A stretch of DNA of 64,000 bases from Glandiceps talaboti (Eukaryota > Hemichordata > Enteropneusta > Spengelidae), in contig NC_135549.1 of the NCBI RefSeq assembly GCF_964340395.1, positions 29,338,095 to 29,402,094 on the forward strand. Direction: 5' to 3'. Shown here in pieces: positions 33,764-46,259 of this stretch. Made by a program: the position numbers and the translations under genes. Every line of letters starts with the position of its first letter. Position 1 is the stretch's first letter. Below the pieces are notes generated by a model. The model made no database searches. It was not told where the DNA came from and saw only the letters and a program-made list of their open reading frames with translations.

Positions 33764-36564
33764 CTAGTCATCTGATACAGAAATTTGATGAAACATTGTG
33801 TATGCTTTCTGTGAATGGTTTACTCTGTAAGTGTCATCATCTGATTCATCAAAATAAAAATCATCTTCAGCACCAGAATCCTGAGCATCATCATATATCA
33901 TTGTTGGTCGCTGAGATACTAATTCCAATGCCTGATCTAGCACCTCCCCTTCCCCCAATTCATCATTAATAATAATAGTAGGACTTTCATGAAAGTTCAT
34001 CTGTATTGGTAATACATATTGTCACAAATTGAACTTTTGTTCTCAATACCGAAAGCTATAGAGTTGACAGCTGAAAATTTCGGTGAAAAAATATTCGGTA
34101 TTGAGAACAAAAGTTCAATTTGTGACAATAGTAGGACTTGGCTTTTCCTTGTTACTTTTATTATAGCAAGGTCGTCTTTTCTTTTTGAGTCACACATTTA
34201 TAGATTCACGTGGATCAAAGCTTTCAATACACTGACTCTCAAGCTGCACCATCATGAGATCAGACAGACTGGTGTCTGTCAACCGACTCCTCCAGTCTGT
34301 CTTCACCATCTTCATTACAGAAAAGCCTCTTTCCTCTTTCAAATTCTGCTGAACTCGCAGGTATTGATAGTACAAGATCGATCAATACCAAGATAATGGG
34401 GCATTTCCCAACCAAAGCAGAGTTGATTTTTTCCCATGTAACTGAAGACACGGTTTCGAATCTGTATAAAATAAAATAAAATAAAAAAAAATCTCAATAA
34501 GCTTCATCAGCAATGAATACTTTCATATAAATTGAGCCCCCAGATTTTGCAAACAAAGTCAAATACTGCTTGGTCATATTGTACAATGTTTTGATAAGAT
34601 TAACACATACCTGGCATATAGAAGGTGTGTTTAAATCTTATCCACTCAGGCAGCAAACTATCGTCATTCTCCTGTAGCACTGCAGGCCCAAACTGTTTAG
34701 TTAGCAGAGTCACAGAGTGATTTCCAAAGTCTGCAAGATAAATATTTAAACGAGAAAACATTCAAAATAAGTACTACTGATCCAGTCAGGATTTACAGAC
34801 AATACCCACAACGTACACGTAAACAACAACAGATTGGGTCACATTTTTTGTAGAGGTTTTCTGTAGAGGTTTATATCCCATGGTCACTTATGAGCATAAT
34901 CTAATTATAACAGACTTAGCACATGGTCAAAGACAACTGCTTGTGATCCCAACTGAAAACATTTGTCTTGTAAAACTGAGTTTTAAAATATTTTAAGTGT
35001 CTCTAGTATATAAAATGACTACAATGCAGGCAGGTATACAAAGTGAATTTAAGCCAAACCTTTAAAAAACTTATTGACAAGATGTATTGCTCATGTGCCA
35101 GCACACTGTTTACTTATAATTAGTATAACTGAACCTAGCATGGTAATATTGAGTAACCAAATGTATTGATACGGGGAGTAAGAACAAAACTAAAATACCA
35201 TGCCATGCCATGCAAACCTATGTAAATGCATTGGCAACTTACCTGGTTCATCTTGAAGGGAAAGGGCCATGCATTTAAGTCAGCAATGAATGTTGCATTT
35301 ATGATTTCCATATCTACCTCAAACCGATCAGTGAGACTGTCTATCAGCTTCTGAAGCAGATTTTTTCTAGCACTTGAGAAACTAACTATGTTTCCTTGAC
35401 AACATCTGGCCACTAAACGTATCACTACCTATCACCTGCATAAGTTTGGGACCATCACTAGGAAATTAATGGGTAAGTGAATAATTAAAAATCTGAACAA
35501 TATCTTATCTAAGGAAAAACATCTAGCAGTTATAAGGGTAAAACACTCCTTGTTTCTTAGATTCACATTCATAAATGTGTGCTGAAAGTTACCACCAGCT
35601 CAGGGATAGAACTGGGCTAAATTTAATACTTCGTGTGGAGTAACCAACGTGTACCAGCCACTCTAGTTGGCATCAAGGGTTTTTTGCCGTGTGCTTGAAA
35701 TGACATGATAAGGTTGCTCCTATTTAAACTACTGTTTCTATAAAAGTAGTACAGATTGGTCATCAAGGCACCTATTTTGGTATATAGAGGTACTGATGTG
35801 CAGGCATATTTATAAGACAGCTCAAGGCGATGTGCAGAATAATGAACGCAAAGTATAAATGGTCGCTGTAGATTATCCTGGAATTTCTTCACTACCCCAC
35901 TTTTTTACCAACCATAAAACATTGACCCCATCTGACCTATGACCTATGACCTTCTCTTTCAAACATGCATCTCCCAAAGTGGTTGTTAGTAATCTTGATA
36001 TTGCATTTGAAATCCCATCAGCATCAGCTTTCGGAATGTTTTTAATACCAATAAATTTGGTGGACACGACACCCAAATGACACAACCTAACATAACATAT
36101 TTCAGCTTCTGTGTGAGAGCTATCAGTTGCACCGTCAGATATTATTGACATCAGTAAGCAATGAAGACAGTTTGTTTCTTTGACCATCACCAATAGCACC
36201 GATGAATTCTCGTGCTCTTTTGTCATTTCTGTATGTAGAGCCAATCTTAAGCCCTTTATTTGGCTTCATCTCAGTCACACAGCCACGGAAAATCAGAGAA
36301 TGGACGGCCATGTTTGGTAAGAGCATGCGAGGTTTTGAACAGAATAACTAATCTGCCGAGGACGTCTTTATTCAAGGAGAGAAGTGCCTTCTCTGCTACG
36401 GTCTTGCTTGGTTTTGCCTGTTTTGCTTCAAACATACCAACGTTCTTCTTATGGCAAGCAGAAATGTCATGTGCCTTCGTTGAATCTAATTTAAAGTTAA
36501 TACATCCGATCCGGTGACAAAACGTACCCACAGCATCATATTTCCGACATATCTCGCAATACAT
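33764..36564 (-). pseudogene. hAT-type transposase pseudogene (C17orf113/ZNF862-like)
   Basis: Minus-strand pieces in order: an N-terminal zinc-finger-like part (CHRIGCINFKLDSTKAH), KHGRPFSDFPWL, GSTYRNDKRAREFIGAI, then ISDGATDSSHTEAE (the acidic site region), GHRSDGVNVLW and FILCVHYSAHRLELSY. The C-terminal dimerisation segment is LVLSIPASSAEFERG, with VKTDWRSRLTDTSLSDL in the next frame. An acidic tail (DDAQDSGAEDDFYFDESDDD) follows past a 34018-34129 hairpin insertion. Stops and frame changes separate the pieces, so it is not functional. Order and motifs match hAT-derived proteins such as C17orf113. Confidence 0.85.
34018..34129. repeat. Perfect 36 bp hairpin inside the hAT pseudogene tail
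   Basis: Arms 34018-34053 and 34094-34129 are exact reverse complements around a 40 bp loop. A 13 bp direct repeat, AATAGTAGGACTT, lies at 33974-33986 and 34127-34139. Removing one repeat and the insert would join the acidic tail in frame, so this is a later insertion. Confidence 0.85.
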
Positions 36565-37050
36565 CTTTCCTTTACCATTTGTTACAAAATACGACAGCCA
36601 TGTGTATCTAGTTTACCAAACAGGTGGGAATTCACGAACTCTGATGGTAGCATCGTACACGTTATTTCTTCGACGCACTTCTGTCGTAAGTCGTGCTTTT
36701 TCGAGCTATAGCCGACCAAAAAACATTCCATGATCGATTCGATTCAGCACAAATCATGTTCCACCATGTAAGACGAATGCGCATCAATAACTGCGCACCT
36801 CAAAGAGCGCCCCAATGAAGCCAGAGTTGTCTTTCAATGGCGGCACCTGTAGGAATCGGAAGATCGTGTTTATTTGTGAAAATAAAATACCTGCAAGGGG
36901 TATTTTAGTGGTCCTTACAGAAAGTTACTAGCCTCGGGATAGCGGGCCAGCGTGTATGTCAAACCCTGTATACGCGACTATTTTAATTTATACTTTGACA
37001 ATAAAATAAAAACACATTTAGACTCAGGCATTGTGACAATATAATGTACC
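36565..37050. other. No gene recognised
   Basis: Sequence upstream of the hAT pseudogene, with ATGGCGGCACC near 36837. It may contain the element's 5' end, but no terminal repeats were identified. Confidence 0.4.
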
Positions 37051-37659
37051 ATTTGTCGTTTTGAAAGAAAAGCTGAGAAGAGAATAAGAAGTCCAATCTT
37101 GCTTATCATCTCACTAGATACGTAATAATACTAATTATAATCAAATCTTACCGTCTTAGCCATTCTTCAGCCAGCATATCAATATATGAGTGATGAGCAT
37201 AGAATATTGGATCACTTACTGATGAAGCTACAACGCTCATTGAACCGTTGAAGTAATGGTGTACGACATTGTGCATTTGACGTATGTCACTGATCTGCCA
37301 GTCTGGCCTTTGGAATCGGCGAAACCTTTTAACGTTAGAATAATTAATGGTGACTTTTCACGGTATGAGTGATGTAAAGTGACCCTGTGTGCAATATGTT
37401 TGCCGATAAGGCAGTATTTTGCATTGACAAGACATATCATTGCCAAGAGACTTACGTGTATGCAGGAAGGGCAAGCAATATTGAAATTTGTCAGAGAGGT
37501 AACAATTAATTTGTTTGCAACCACTTCTTAATTATGCAGACAAAAACTAAACATTAAATCTCAAGTTGTGGGAAGTGTTAAAATACATCACCTTCCATTA
37601 TATTCCTAAAACTACAGGTTGACATATACAATTGATTCAGTAGGGGTATGTGGACGACT

Positions 37660-38043
37660 GGAGCACGATCAGAGCTATCAATACTAATATAAGGCAGTAC
37701 ATAATTGCTTCTGTAGTCGGAAGTTCATCATAGATACGTAACCCTGGGTTCCTCGTTAATACCAGAGTTGTATCAATGTCGATATTACTACAGATGGCAC
37801 CAACATCGTGAAAACGTTGGTAATCCATAAATAGCGCCTTCTAGCTTTCAAAACCACCAGTGATGTAGTGAGGAACAGATTTTTTGTATTTATCATTGCA
37901 AACGTTACACTCTGTTTCTTTACTACAGTCCCAGTATGGAAGTGTAACCTCATCATCCTTATTCACCTCTATTCGTGACGAAAGCAAATTAAAGTGTACT
38001 CTTTTCGTCAGATCGTACTCTAAAGAGTTGACGAAAGGGATTA
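37660..38043 (-). pseudogene. Tyrosinase exon fragment with in-frame stop
   Basis: The minus-strand frame reads RIEVNKDDEVTLPYWDCSKE, then TECNVCNDKYKKSVP, then a TAG at 37849, then the same frame continues MDYQRFHDVGAICSNI and LTRNPGLRIYDELPT. The Pro-Tyr-Trp-Asp block, two close cysteines and Arg-Asn-Pro-Gly match the region between the two copper sites of tyrosinase. The copper-binding His clusters are not in this fragment. Tyrosinase oxidises phenols in melanin and cuticle or shell chemistry. This piece is a relic: one exon with a stop, no neighbouring exons seen, inside a segmental duplication. Confidence 0.7.
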
Positions 38044-38067
38044 TTGACCTTGTGTTGATTATACTTA

Positions 38068-38209
38068 AACAATAATGTACGCCCTCCCAGCCCATAATGG
38101 ACGAAAGCAAACTTTGAACGACATAATGGGCGAGGCGACAGCCGAGCCCATTATGGAGTGCAAAGTTTGCTTGAGCCCATTATGGACTGGGAGGGCATAC
38201 ATTATTGTT
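38068..38209. repeat. Foldback MITE with CCATAATGG motifs
   Basis: Left arm from AACAATAATGTACGCCCTCC is inverted at 38161-38209. The ~45 bp centre holds an inner imperfect palindrome around GCGAGGCGACAGCC. It is absent from copy 1 of the segmental duplication. Confidence 0.8.
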
Positions 38210-38210
38210 A

Positions 38211-38622
38211 TTATTTTATAGTTTTGCCAATTCCAGTGAATTTGTAGACCGAGAAACGCAAAACAACGTATAATATACACAGTGCTGAACATCGTCTGCC
38301 ATGTTCGGCCCGGAAGCTGATCAGTACTAATCACAGCGACACACGTACGTACACGTACACACACATATACACTTCAATGAACTGCTGTGAACACAAATTT
38401 GTTTCATGAATGCGTTGTATTTTTGAACAATGGAAATGACAATCATAAGTAACAACATACATTTCGAAAAGATACGTAGTCGAATGAAGAAACAGAACAA
38501 ATAAGCTTGTATTGTTATGCTCGTTCCGGGGCCGCGATGCCCAATAACGGAGTACATTATCAGTAATAATGTACAGCGATGACGTCACAAAATTCACTGG
38601 AATTGGTAAAGCTATAATATAA
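38211..38622. repeat. Element with ~35 bp inverted ends
   Basis: TATAGTTTTGCCAATTCCAG near 38217 is inverted near 38590-38620 (CTGGAATTGGTAAAGCTATA). Both this and the adjacent foldback are missing from duplication copy 1, where GATTATACTATGTAATATTG is continuous. Confidence 0.65.
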
Positions 38623-39016
38623 TATGTAATATTGTTTCTGTGATATCGATCAGATAGTAACATTGATATCACCATGTCATTTTTAGAAAACAATATTGTA
38701 CTGCAACACGAATTTTGTCATAATTTTGATATATATAATGAAATTAAAGCTTTCTTGCTGACCACGCAATTTCCTTTATTAATCCTTCAAACATGTCTTC
38801 AAACACATTAAACTATATATTCTGTCCCTTAACAACACTCCTCACGATACTGCTAGAACGAGGTTAAAGAGAGAAGTACAACTGGAGAGCATACTTGTTT
38901 CATAGTGTCTTTAGAAAACAACCTAGACGATAAGGACGGGGAGAACTCACAAAGGGGTTTTTAAAGGGAAACGATAGCTCTGGTAAAATGCATATGTAAC
39001 CAGTTCACAGAGAACT

Positions 39017-39118
39017 CTGTGAAAGAGGTAGAGAGTTGTTGCTTAATGTAGGATGGGTGAGTAACCATTTTCCAGCAAATCTTGAGGGAAATACAAATAA
39101 CAGACAGAGAACCAAGTA
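39017..39118. repeat. Dispersed repeat, copy 1
   Basis: GTAGAGAGTTGTT through GAGGGAAATACAAATAACAG recurs in the same orientation at 53187-53275 with some substitutions. Confidence 0.75.
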
Positions 39119-39479
39119 GGGTTCATACACACTAAATCAAATAAAATTCCAGGGCTTTTTCATCAGTTTTCGAGGGGTATTCAGATCATATTTCCAGGGC
39201 TGTTGACCAGTGAAATACATTTTATTTGTCAACAAACAGGCCTTTTAGTGCACATTTCTTACCATCTATGATTTTAGTTCCTGTATTTTATCATCCAAAT
39301 CGGAAACCACAGATTCCATTTCAGTTTATTTTTCTTTAGCAGTTCGTCTCAAACTATTTGACTTGGCTATACGAGTTATATTCCCTGTATTTTCAGCTTT
39401 CTCGGCATATTGGTCTGCAGATTTGACCAACTCCTCTACATAGATTTCAAGCCTTTTCTTCTTCTTCTTCTTCTTCAGT

Positions 39480-40470
39480 CCTTCAATGTCTGAAACTAAG
39501 TCCTTCTTTTTTCAGCTAGTTGCTGCACTCTCTCTCTTTTGCTCCTCAAGATAGGCAGAATACCTTTGTCTTGCAGAGCCTGCAGAAGCAAGAAGTTGTG
39601 GGGTAATCTGTACATTCTGTACACCACCAACACTTTCTACATGGTCATATATGAGACGCTGTGCAACTAATGATTTGTCATGAAGGTTTTCCACTTCAAC
39701 CTGCTTGTTCACTGAAAAACCTCTTTCAACAGTTGCCTGCCCATGAGATATGAGCAGAAGATTCTTCACATCTTTCCACAACTGCATAAAGTGTGGATTT
39801 GTTGCAATAGATTAAAAAAACAGAACATCAACTCTGCTGTTGTCATCATATGGGTCAAAGTCCTTGAATGAAGAGTTGTTGGTTGATACAGGTGTGTCAA
39901 TAAATTCTTCAAACTGTTGAAGTATGATATCACATGCAGTGGCACCACTGTCACTTGTCCAGCTTCTACTAAGGTAGTGAGAAGCTTCCTCATTCTCTGG
40001 TGGCATTTCTCCTTAGCTGAGGCAAGGTGTCGAGGGTCGAGACATGACATGGCTCTTGCCAGAGGGTACTTCAGTGGAGATTTATCCAGTAGTTTGGTGG
40101 CAGTTTTCAGTAAAAAATCCCTCCATTGCATTCTAAGCTGCATTACCTGTCTGTCACTAATGGTAACTTGACTACTCGGTGCTCTCAACTTCTTGAGTTC
40201 CTGTTCTGGCGCAAAACCAAGGTCTATCCTGGGGTAATTAACAAGGATCTTCTTATCTGTTAAGTCTATCTTCATTATTTTTATCACTGAACAAAGCACT
40301 TCAAGAGACCAGACAGCATTCTGAACAATTCCTCAGCAAGAAAGGGCATCATGGGTTTGTCTGACCGATACATCAATAAGAATGGTGCAACATGTTGAGC
40401 AATTGACTGGAAGCATAGCAATTTAACTATGATGAGTTTATCATTCACACAAGATGCCACAGTATTGTAG
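39480..40470 (-). pseudogene. Transposase-like C-terminal pseudogene (hAT-like dimerisation motif)
   Basis: Minus-strand segments in two or three frames: LLCFQSIAQHVAPFLLMYR and KPMMPFLAEELFRML, then a stop; IDLGFAPEQELKKLRAPSSQ and PLARAMSCLDPRHL; then CDIILQQFEEFIDTP; then LLLISHGQATVERGFSVNKQ. The last motif (His-Gly-Gln-Ala-Thr-Val-Glu-Arg-Gly-Phe-Ser) is the counterpart of the hAT Ser-x-x-x-Glu-Arg-x-Phe-Ser block near the C-terminus. Frame changes near 40300, 39960 and 39812 make it inactive. Similar multicopy proteins are common in fish and marine invertebrates, as far as I recall. Confidence 0.75.
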
Positions 40471-40499
40471 GGTGAAGTCTTGGGATTGTGGACTTTACC

Positions 40500-41314
40500 C
40501 TTATCAACCTTGCTTACATATTTTTTTATGTTTGGCCCTCTCAGATACTGGTAAATTTTCTACCCATCTATGGCTACAAAATTTCAATGGGAAAACATCA
40601 GAACCTGTTGCTGTTACATAATCTTCATTTGTATAAGTTTATTGTGTTGAATTTAATGGAAATTTTAATGATGTTACAGATTAAAATATCTGACTGTATA
40701 GTCCTACACGTCATGGTTTTTTCTTCTTATTTACCTTTTCAATATTGGAAAAAGACAATGTCACAATATTAATTGTATGGTGAACCTATGTATAATCTTA
40801 TAAAATCTTGTAACGAGTTGACTGTTAAACTGTTTACATGACATTTTGTAAAATACTTTTTCTGATGGTGAAGCCTGGTAACATATATAGTCATCGATCG
40901 CAGCCTGCTGATTGGCTGAGAATGGGGGTGATGACCTATATGCTTGACTTCATTCAATAGACGGTATACTGTAAAACTTCACTTGTAATTCTTATATCTG
41001 TCAAAAAATAAAAAGATAACTACATGTTAGCCACATTGCATTGGTTTTGATATAAAATGTACACGCATTGAAAATGAGAATAAGTTGGGTGAAATAAAGA
41101 CGAGAAATCTCTATACACTTTTATATCAAGGTGTTGACAAATTAAGTTATTTAATTTACATTGATTAAGCACAGCGTACTTAAATAAGTCATTGTCTTAT
41201 TGTGAATGACCAACCATTATGTATTTAATAAGATGAACTCATATCTGTGTATATCAATATACATACTTCAATAAATGATCACTGTAAAGACCTAAGTACT
41301 ATGACATTGCATAC
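40500..41314. other. No gene; contains an inverted intron-exon module at 40617-40680
   Basis: TTTGTATAAGTTTATTGTGT through GATGTTACAG at 40626-40679 matches, in opposite orientation, the intron end preceding the exon modules at 43014 and 53574. Otherwise no supported exon. Confidence 0.55.
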
Positions 41315-42213
41315 CTGTGTTAGCAGCTACCAATGTCACATCTCATAACATTCGACTATGCATGACTAATACAATCTGAAATTGATGATCGCATTTTGTT
41401 GCACTTCAAAAACAAAAGCAAAATACTTTGGGTGCAGTGAAAAATATTGGAGTGAATATTACTGAACACATACACACAAACCCTGATAAATGAGAAATAC
41501 AAGGTATTTTCTAATGTTGTAACAGAAACAAATTAAAGAAAATGAAAAAGTAAGATTTTCAATGTGTTCACCAATCTTCAGAAATGTGTGTACATTATAA
41601 GACCAAAACATGTTCTCAACAAATTTACAAGCAACAGCTACTAAAATAATTTACAGCTATTGAATCAATTTACATTTAATAAGCTATGGCAGAATGAGAA
41701 ACCACACAAAATCCACCACCAGTATTACAAAAAAAAACTTACAATAACAAAATAAACGATTATGGTTGTTGAAATGTGAAATGTTGTTTTCATCTGGAAA
41801 CAAGTCTTTCATCATCACAGCGATTGAACTGAACTGAAATAAAATTACATCAATAAATAATAAATTCAACAGACTATGAAACGATAATCCTTGTTATAAC
41901 GGTGGATTCACAATCAAACGAAAATAACAATACAAACGAAAAGGAAGAAACGCCTGTGTCACGATTCGAATCGAACACTCGGAACAGCCGGAAGTGATTG
42001 TGCGATTTTGTATGTGACACTGTAGTATCGAGAAAACACACAAAAATGGGCAAATCTGAATAAAAAGGAAACATAATTGATTATAAAACTTTATAAATGA
42101 AACAATAACTAAAGCAGTCGACATAAACGAAACGAAAAGATCACCTAAACAACACTTACGTGTAAGGATCGAAGCCACGCTGTACAAGGGACATGCTTGG
42201 CGTCCGTCGCCAT
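41315..42213 (-). CDS. Short spliced gene of unknown function
   Basis: Three candidate exons: 42213-42160 (MATDAKHVPCTAWLRSLH, donor GTAAGT), 41833-41743 (FSSIAVMMKDLFPDENNISH..., AG acceptor and GTAAGT donor) and 41375-41315. The first two join in phase 0 and the third gives a stop within seven codons. A similar first exon, MAAKHEL with a GTAAGT donor, occurs at 47305-47285 inside the hAT element. The product is not recognised. It may be a non-coding or chimeric transcript made of repeated modules. Confidence 0.4.
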
Positions 42214-42935
42214 GTTATTGTAGTACTTCTGAGTCGTCTACAGGGTCTGCTAAATGGATCCGCGCGAACATTTTTGATCGGATCTCTCTGAAATGTTGAC
42301 AGAATATACAATGAATATCACAGATTCAAAATATTGGGGTTCCGTTTTTCAAATTATGACGATAATTGATGCAGGATATTGTGAAAATAAACGATATTTA
42401 CCAATGTCACTGAGCTCTCCTCTTGCCGTTCACGCTGAAGGAACCGTCATGTGGTAAAACTCCAAGTCAAGGCCTTTAAAGATCTGTCATCTGATTGGCC
42501 AAAATCCATGTAGTATTCATGCGGAATGGGGGTTAACTATCCAATCGAATAAGTTGCTTAAAAAACATCTACACCGACCTCACTGAGGGCGCCCTTTCGT
42601 ATCATTCCTTTACAAGTCGCGTACACAAACACACGGAGTACAAGAATTCTTCCCGATTTTAGACCGTTTTAGCTAAGAGTCGGACAATCAGTGATGATTT
42701 AAAACAACATTTTATTGGAAACAAATAACTTTATTTAGGAAAGAAAGTGATAATGACAGAAAGCTACCTTTTATTTTGTATTTATAAGGGTTTCAAAATA
42801 GCCTGAACAGTCTTATCAGCATTGGCCTCCCTAGCACATTGATTACATTCAATGGAATATTTCAAAATTCTTCTGACACATACATAGGCTAAAGAATGAT
42901 CAAAGACATAACATAAGAAACCTAACAGGTCGTAC

Positions 42936-43014
42936 CTGTGTTAGCAGCCTGCAATGCAACGGGCCCTTATCACTCATCTCACAACCGGCACCATCGTCTG
43001 AGACAGCTATATAT
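42936..43014 (-). other. Repeated exon-like module, copy at 42.9 kb
   Basis: It begins after TTTTCAG and ends ACACAG before a GTACG donor. The frame shared with the 53.5 kb copy gives SDDGAGCEMSDKGPLHC. Related modules lie at 41375-41315, 49658-49720 and 53574-53494, all on the minus strand. Confidence 0.55.
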
Positions 43015-43377
43015 CTGAAAATGATAACAGGATATCCGTAAAATTCAACGAAATAAACTTATCTATAGGTATTTTAATATATCCTGACACATGCATACGC
43101 CTCAGTCACACCCTAGTTTGCAAAAACACCGAAAAATAAAGTTCTTCAGAGACTTTTCTTTTGTATATTTTTTGAAACTATGATAATATGATACTTATTG
43201 TACAAAAAGGTTTTTGAGCATTCTCCTCGATTTTATTTCCTGTATATAATATACACCACTGTCAATGGGGTACGGACAGGACATTTTTACATTGTTAAGG
43301 AAAAGTGATGACATTTTCATCAAGAAATATGTCTATGATTTCACATTAAAACATGTTCTGTTGACTCAAGTTGTTCT

Positions 43378-45290
43378 TCACTCATTACAGCTTGTATAAC
43401 ACTTGTATGCTATAGCACACAACCCATTGCACACCGACTTCGCATGTGAGGTTTTAGAATAGTTTCTTGTAATAAGATCTCTGGTGGAAATGTTTTTTCC
43501 TTTGTACTGGCAGGGACAGCCATCTGTCCACTCGTGTACCCTGTCAATGCTGGTGTCTTTTTCTTCCCTAGCAATTCGGATTGCTTCATCTTCAAATGAT
43601 CTTACACCAGTCACATCTTTAATATCGTCCTCTCTTATATCAGTTACCGCGTGTTTTACAAGTGTCTTGTCTGTATTGGATTTGTAGTATAGCATCATGG
43701 GGTGGATTGTTACTTGGTTCTTGTCAAAGTATGCATTTTGGCTTTCATTTCTAAAGAGTAATTTTCAGCATAATCCATTAATAGACAAAGTTCATTGTCA
43801 TCCAGTGTTTGTATGCATTTGTTCATTTGTTGGTGTTGCCACGTTGCACGGAAAAGATGTGCTGGGAGGGTTTGAAGATCATTCTCATAATCATTCATGA
43901 ATGTTTCAAGAGTTGCTTCTTTTCTGACAGAATGTAATGCGTTTAGTTTTGTCTCCACTTTTGACAGCATTTTTTTCCCATTTATACCATGTGATGTTTT
44001 TATCACTGTTGTTATGTAGAATAGATGTGTAGTAGTGCCCCACAGATGCCCCACAGTCCATATAGGTGCGATTTAAGCAAGCAGCTCTAGGGTATTCAGT
44101 AGTGGGTGGACATTTTTGGATAATTTAACCAGTGATAATTTTGATTTATCAATTCCGATCCCGACACAAAATTTCTTAGTCATTCAGCCTTAAGAGATGC
44201 ATTGCAGCATATCTGACTGAGACAAGACCGCTTGTTAGTTTCGGACACTTTTTTTTCACATTGCATGGCTTTATTTTTTTAAATGTTGAAATACCAACTT
44301 TCCTGTAAGGATGTTGCATTTTATATACATCATAGGCCTCCTGGCGAGTGCATGTCATGATATGAGCAGCACAGTATTTACCATCGGGTGTTGTTTTAGC
44401 TGAACGTGAATTTGGAACCGTTTTACTATCTGTACCGTCTGTGTAAACGTCTTCAATTTCTTGTCTGATACCTTCTGGAATCCTGTCTTTTCTCTTTTTC
44501 CTTTGGGTCGTCTGTGTCCATCATTCTCCATCAAGTTGTTTGGCACCTACTTGTATTTTATACTTGGATTTGATATGAAGTGTAGTCTGCTGAAGAGCTG
44601 ATCATGAATGAACCTTTCTGTGTGGAGCTTTCATTCCACCTTTAGGTTTTACCGTGTGAATAAGGTCACTCATAGCACATATGATACTCTCTGCTGTTTC
44701 AATTTTTTGTCTTCCCTGTTGAGCCAAAATACTTTTCTTTTCTAGGATCTTCTTACACCTTGTATATTTTGACAGTGCTACCAGAATTTCTGCTCTCTTT
44801 TCTGGTGATTTGGGAAGATTTCTTTTTATTCTTTGTACATGTCGACTCTTTTGGGATGGTGATGTAAAGGCTGTACTGGTGGTGGTTACTTTCTTTTCTG
44901 ATTTACTTGCTCTCAGTTTGACTCTAAGCCGCCATTTTTGTACCCTCATCACATTTTCCTTTTTCTTTACTTCTTCCATTCTGCGTTCCAGGATCTGCTG
45001 TTTCCTTGACTTTCCATATGCCTTTTGCTGACATTTCTTTGTTGCTTCAGCACGCCTCTTACTCTGTATATTTTCTGCATTTTTCTTTGCACGATATTGC
45101 CTTTTTGCATCTCTACTCTTTAGTTGTTCTTCCCTCAACAGTGGTATGTCTCTCTTCATTAGTAATCTTTGTGTAGCTCTGGCTTTCTTTTTCCGCTCGC
45201 TATCTTTCTTCTTGTATTCTTCATAACGACTAAGATCTTTTTTTTATATCTTCTCTTTTTAAGAGTGTTTTTAGAAATATATTCTGTGGT
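43378..45290 (-). pseudogene. Decayed D-D-type transposase-like gene in the 3.0 kb element
   Basis: The N-terminal part is strongly basic and helical (KRQYRAKKNAENIQSKRRAE..., then LPKSPEKRAEILVALSKY). Later pieces in other frames read VYKMQHPYRKVGISTFKKIK, LLMDYAENYSLEMKA (candidate first Asp), YYKSNTDKTLVKHAVTDI and VHEWTDGCPCQYKGK (candidate second Asp). The end, YSKTSHAKSVCNG, corresponds to a Ser-His-Gly-Lys-x-x-Cys-Asp block in relatives, where the acidic residue is here Asn. Frame breaks near 44540 and 44350 and the lost acidic residue show it is inactive. I know the family only as uncharacterised multicopy proteins of invertebrates. Confidence 0.65.
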
Positions 45291-46259
45291 TAGGGGTCTC
45301 ATTGTTCAAAAATGTATTCTCGCATATATCTGAGGCCAATTAGTGCTTATTTTCGCTGCTGAAAATCAGTAGTATTTCTGTAGTTTTTCAAATATTGTCA
45401 AATCATCAACATTTTGGATATTCAGTGACACCATAACAACATACATGTACAACTCAAATTCATCATTTACACTTAAATACAAATTACAACCAAATAGTCT
45501 TAGACTAGTTCTCTCCCTTCAGTAATAGTAAATATTACATTTATATTGTCACCTTTCTGTCAATTCTTTGTGACCTGAATATACTGTGGGAAACCAGCTG
45601 ACTCAACGTTTGAAAAAAACTCATTGACAATGTACAATTCTGCATGTCATGTTATCAAGTTGCTACTAGTAAGAAACTACAACTGTTATTGTAAGTTTTG
45701 CTCATAGTCCCCAGAAAAAATATTCCATTTTCTATCAAAATAAATGAAATACTGACCAGTCTGCACAAAATGCTGTCTACTGTCCTGCTGTGATTTTCAA
45801 ATAAGCATTGACAGTTACTTCAGCTGACTAATCAATAAACTACCATAGCAACTATACAGAATATTGTTGCATTGTAAGTAATTTGTACACACTACCCCGA
45901 AGAACAAGTTTTTTGTGTGTCAAGGTAGATGATCAGTAATCACTGTACTGAATGAGACATAAAAGTCATGACATGAGTTTGATTAACAACTTTATTATGT
46001 GTGTGACAACATGGTATTGAAAACATGGCACACATATATATGATAAACCACGCACTTCTAATTGATCATTTTACTCTACAACTTGTCACAGTGAAAATGT
46101 TTTTCTTTCAAAGGTCTCATATTTTTTATCATGAAAAGTCCAGGCAATTATAACATCTATTCAATACCAATAGAATCATGTGTGATTTGGGGGTTTACTT
46201 TCAACATTTATTGATGTACTGATACATGCAGATATTATCATCATGACAGCAGAAAACCT
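45291..46259. other. No gene; right part of the 3.0 kb element
   Basis: AT-rich, no open frame of interest. It lies within the inverted ends. Confidence 0.5.

Larger units (their letters stand above)
37051..38908. repeat. Segmental duplication, copy 2 (long)
   Basis: Same sequence as 32069-32936, with extra internal blocks: the tyrosinase-like exon (about 37620-38040) and the two foldback insertions (38066-38622). Flanks at both ends match copy 1. Confidence 0.9.

Noticed and set aside
32069-38908. LTR retrotransposon with ~0.9 kb LTRs
   Set aside because: The repeats have no LTR-like ends and there is no gag/pol; the intervening gene is a hAT transposase.
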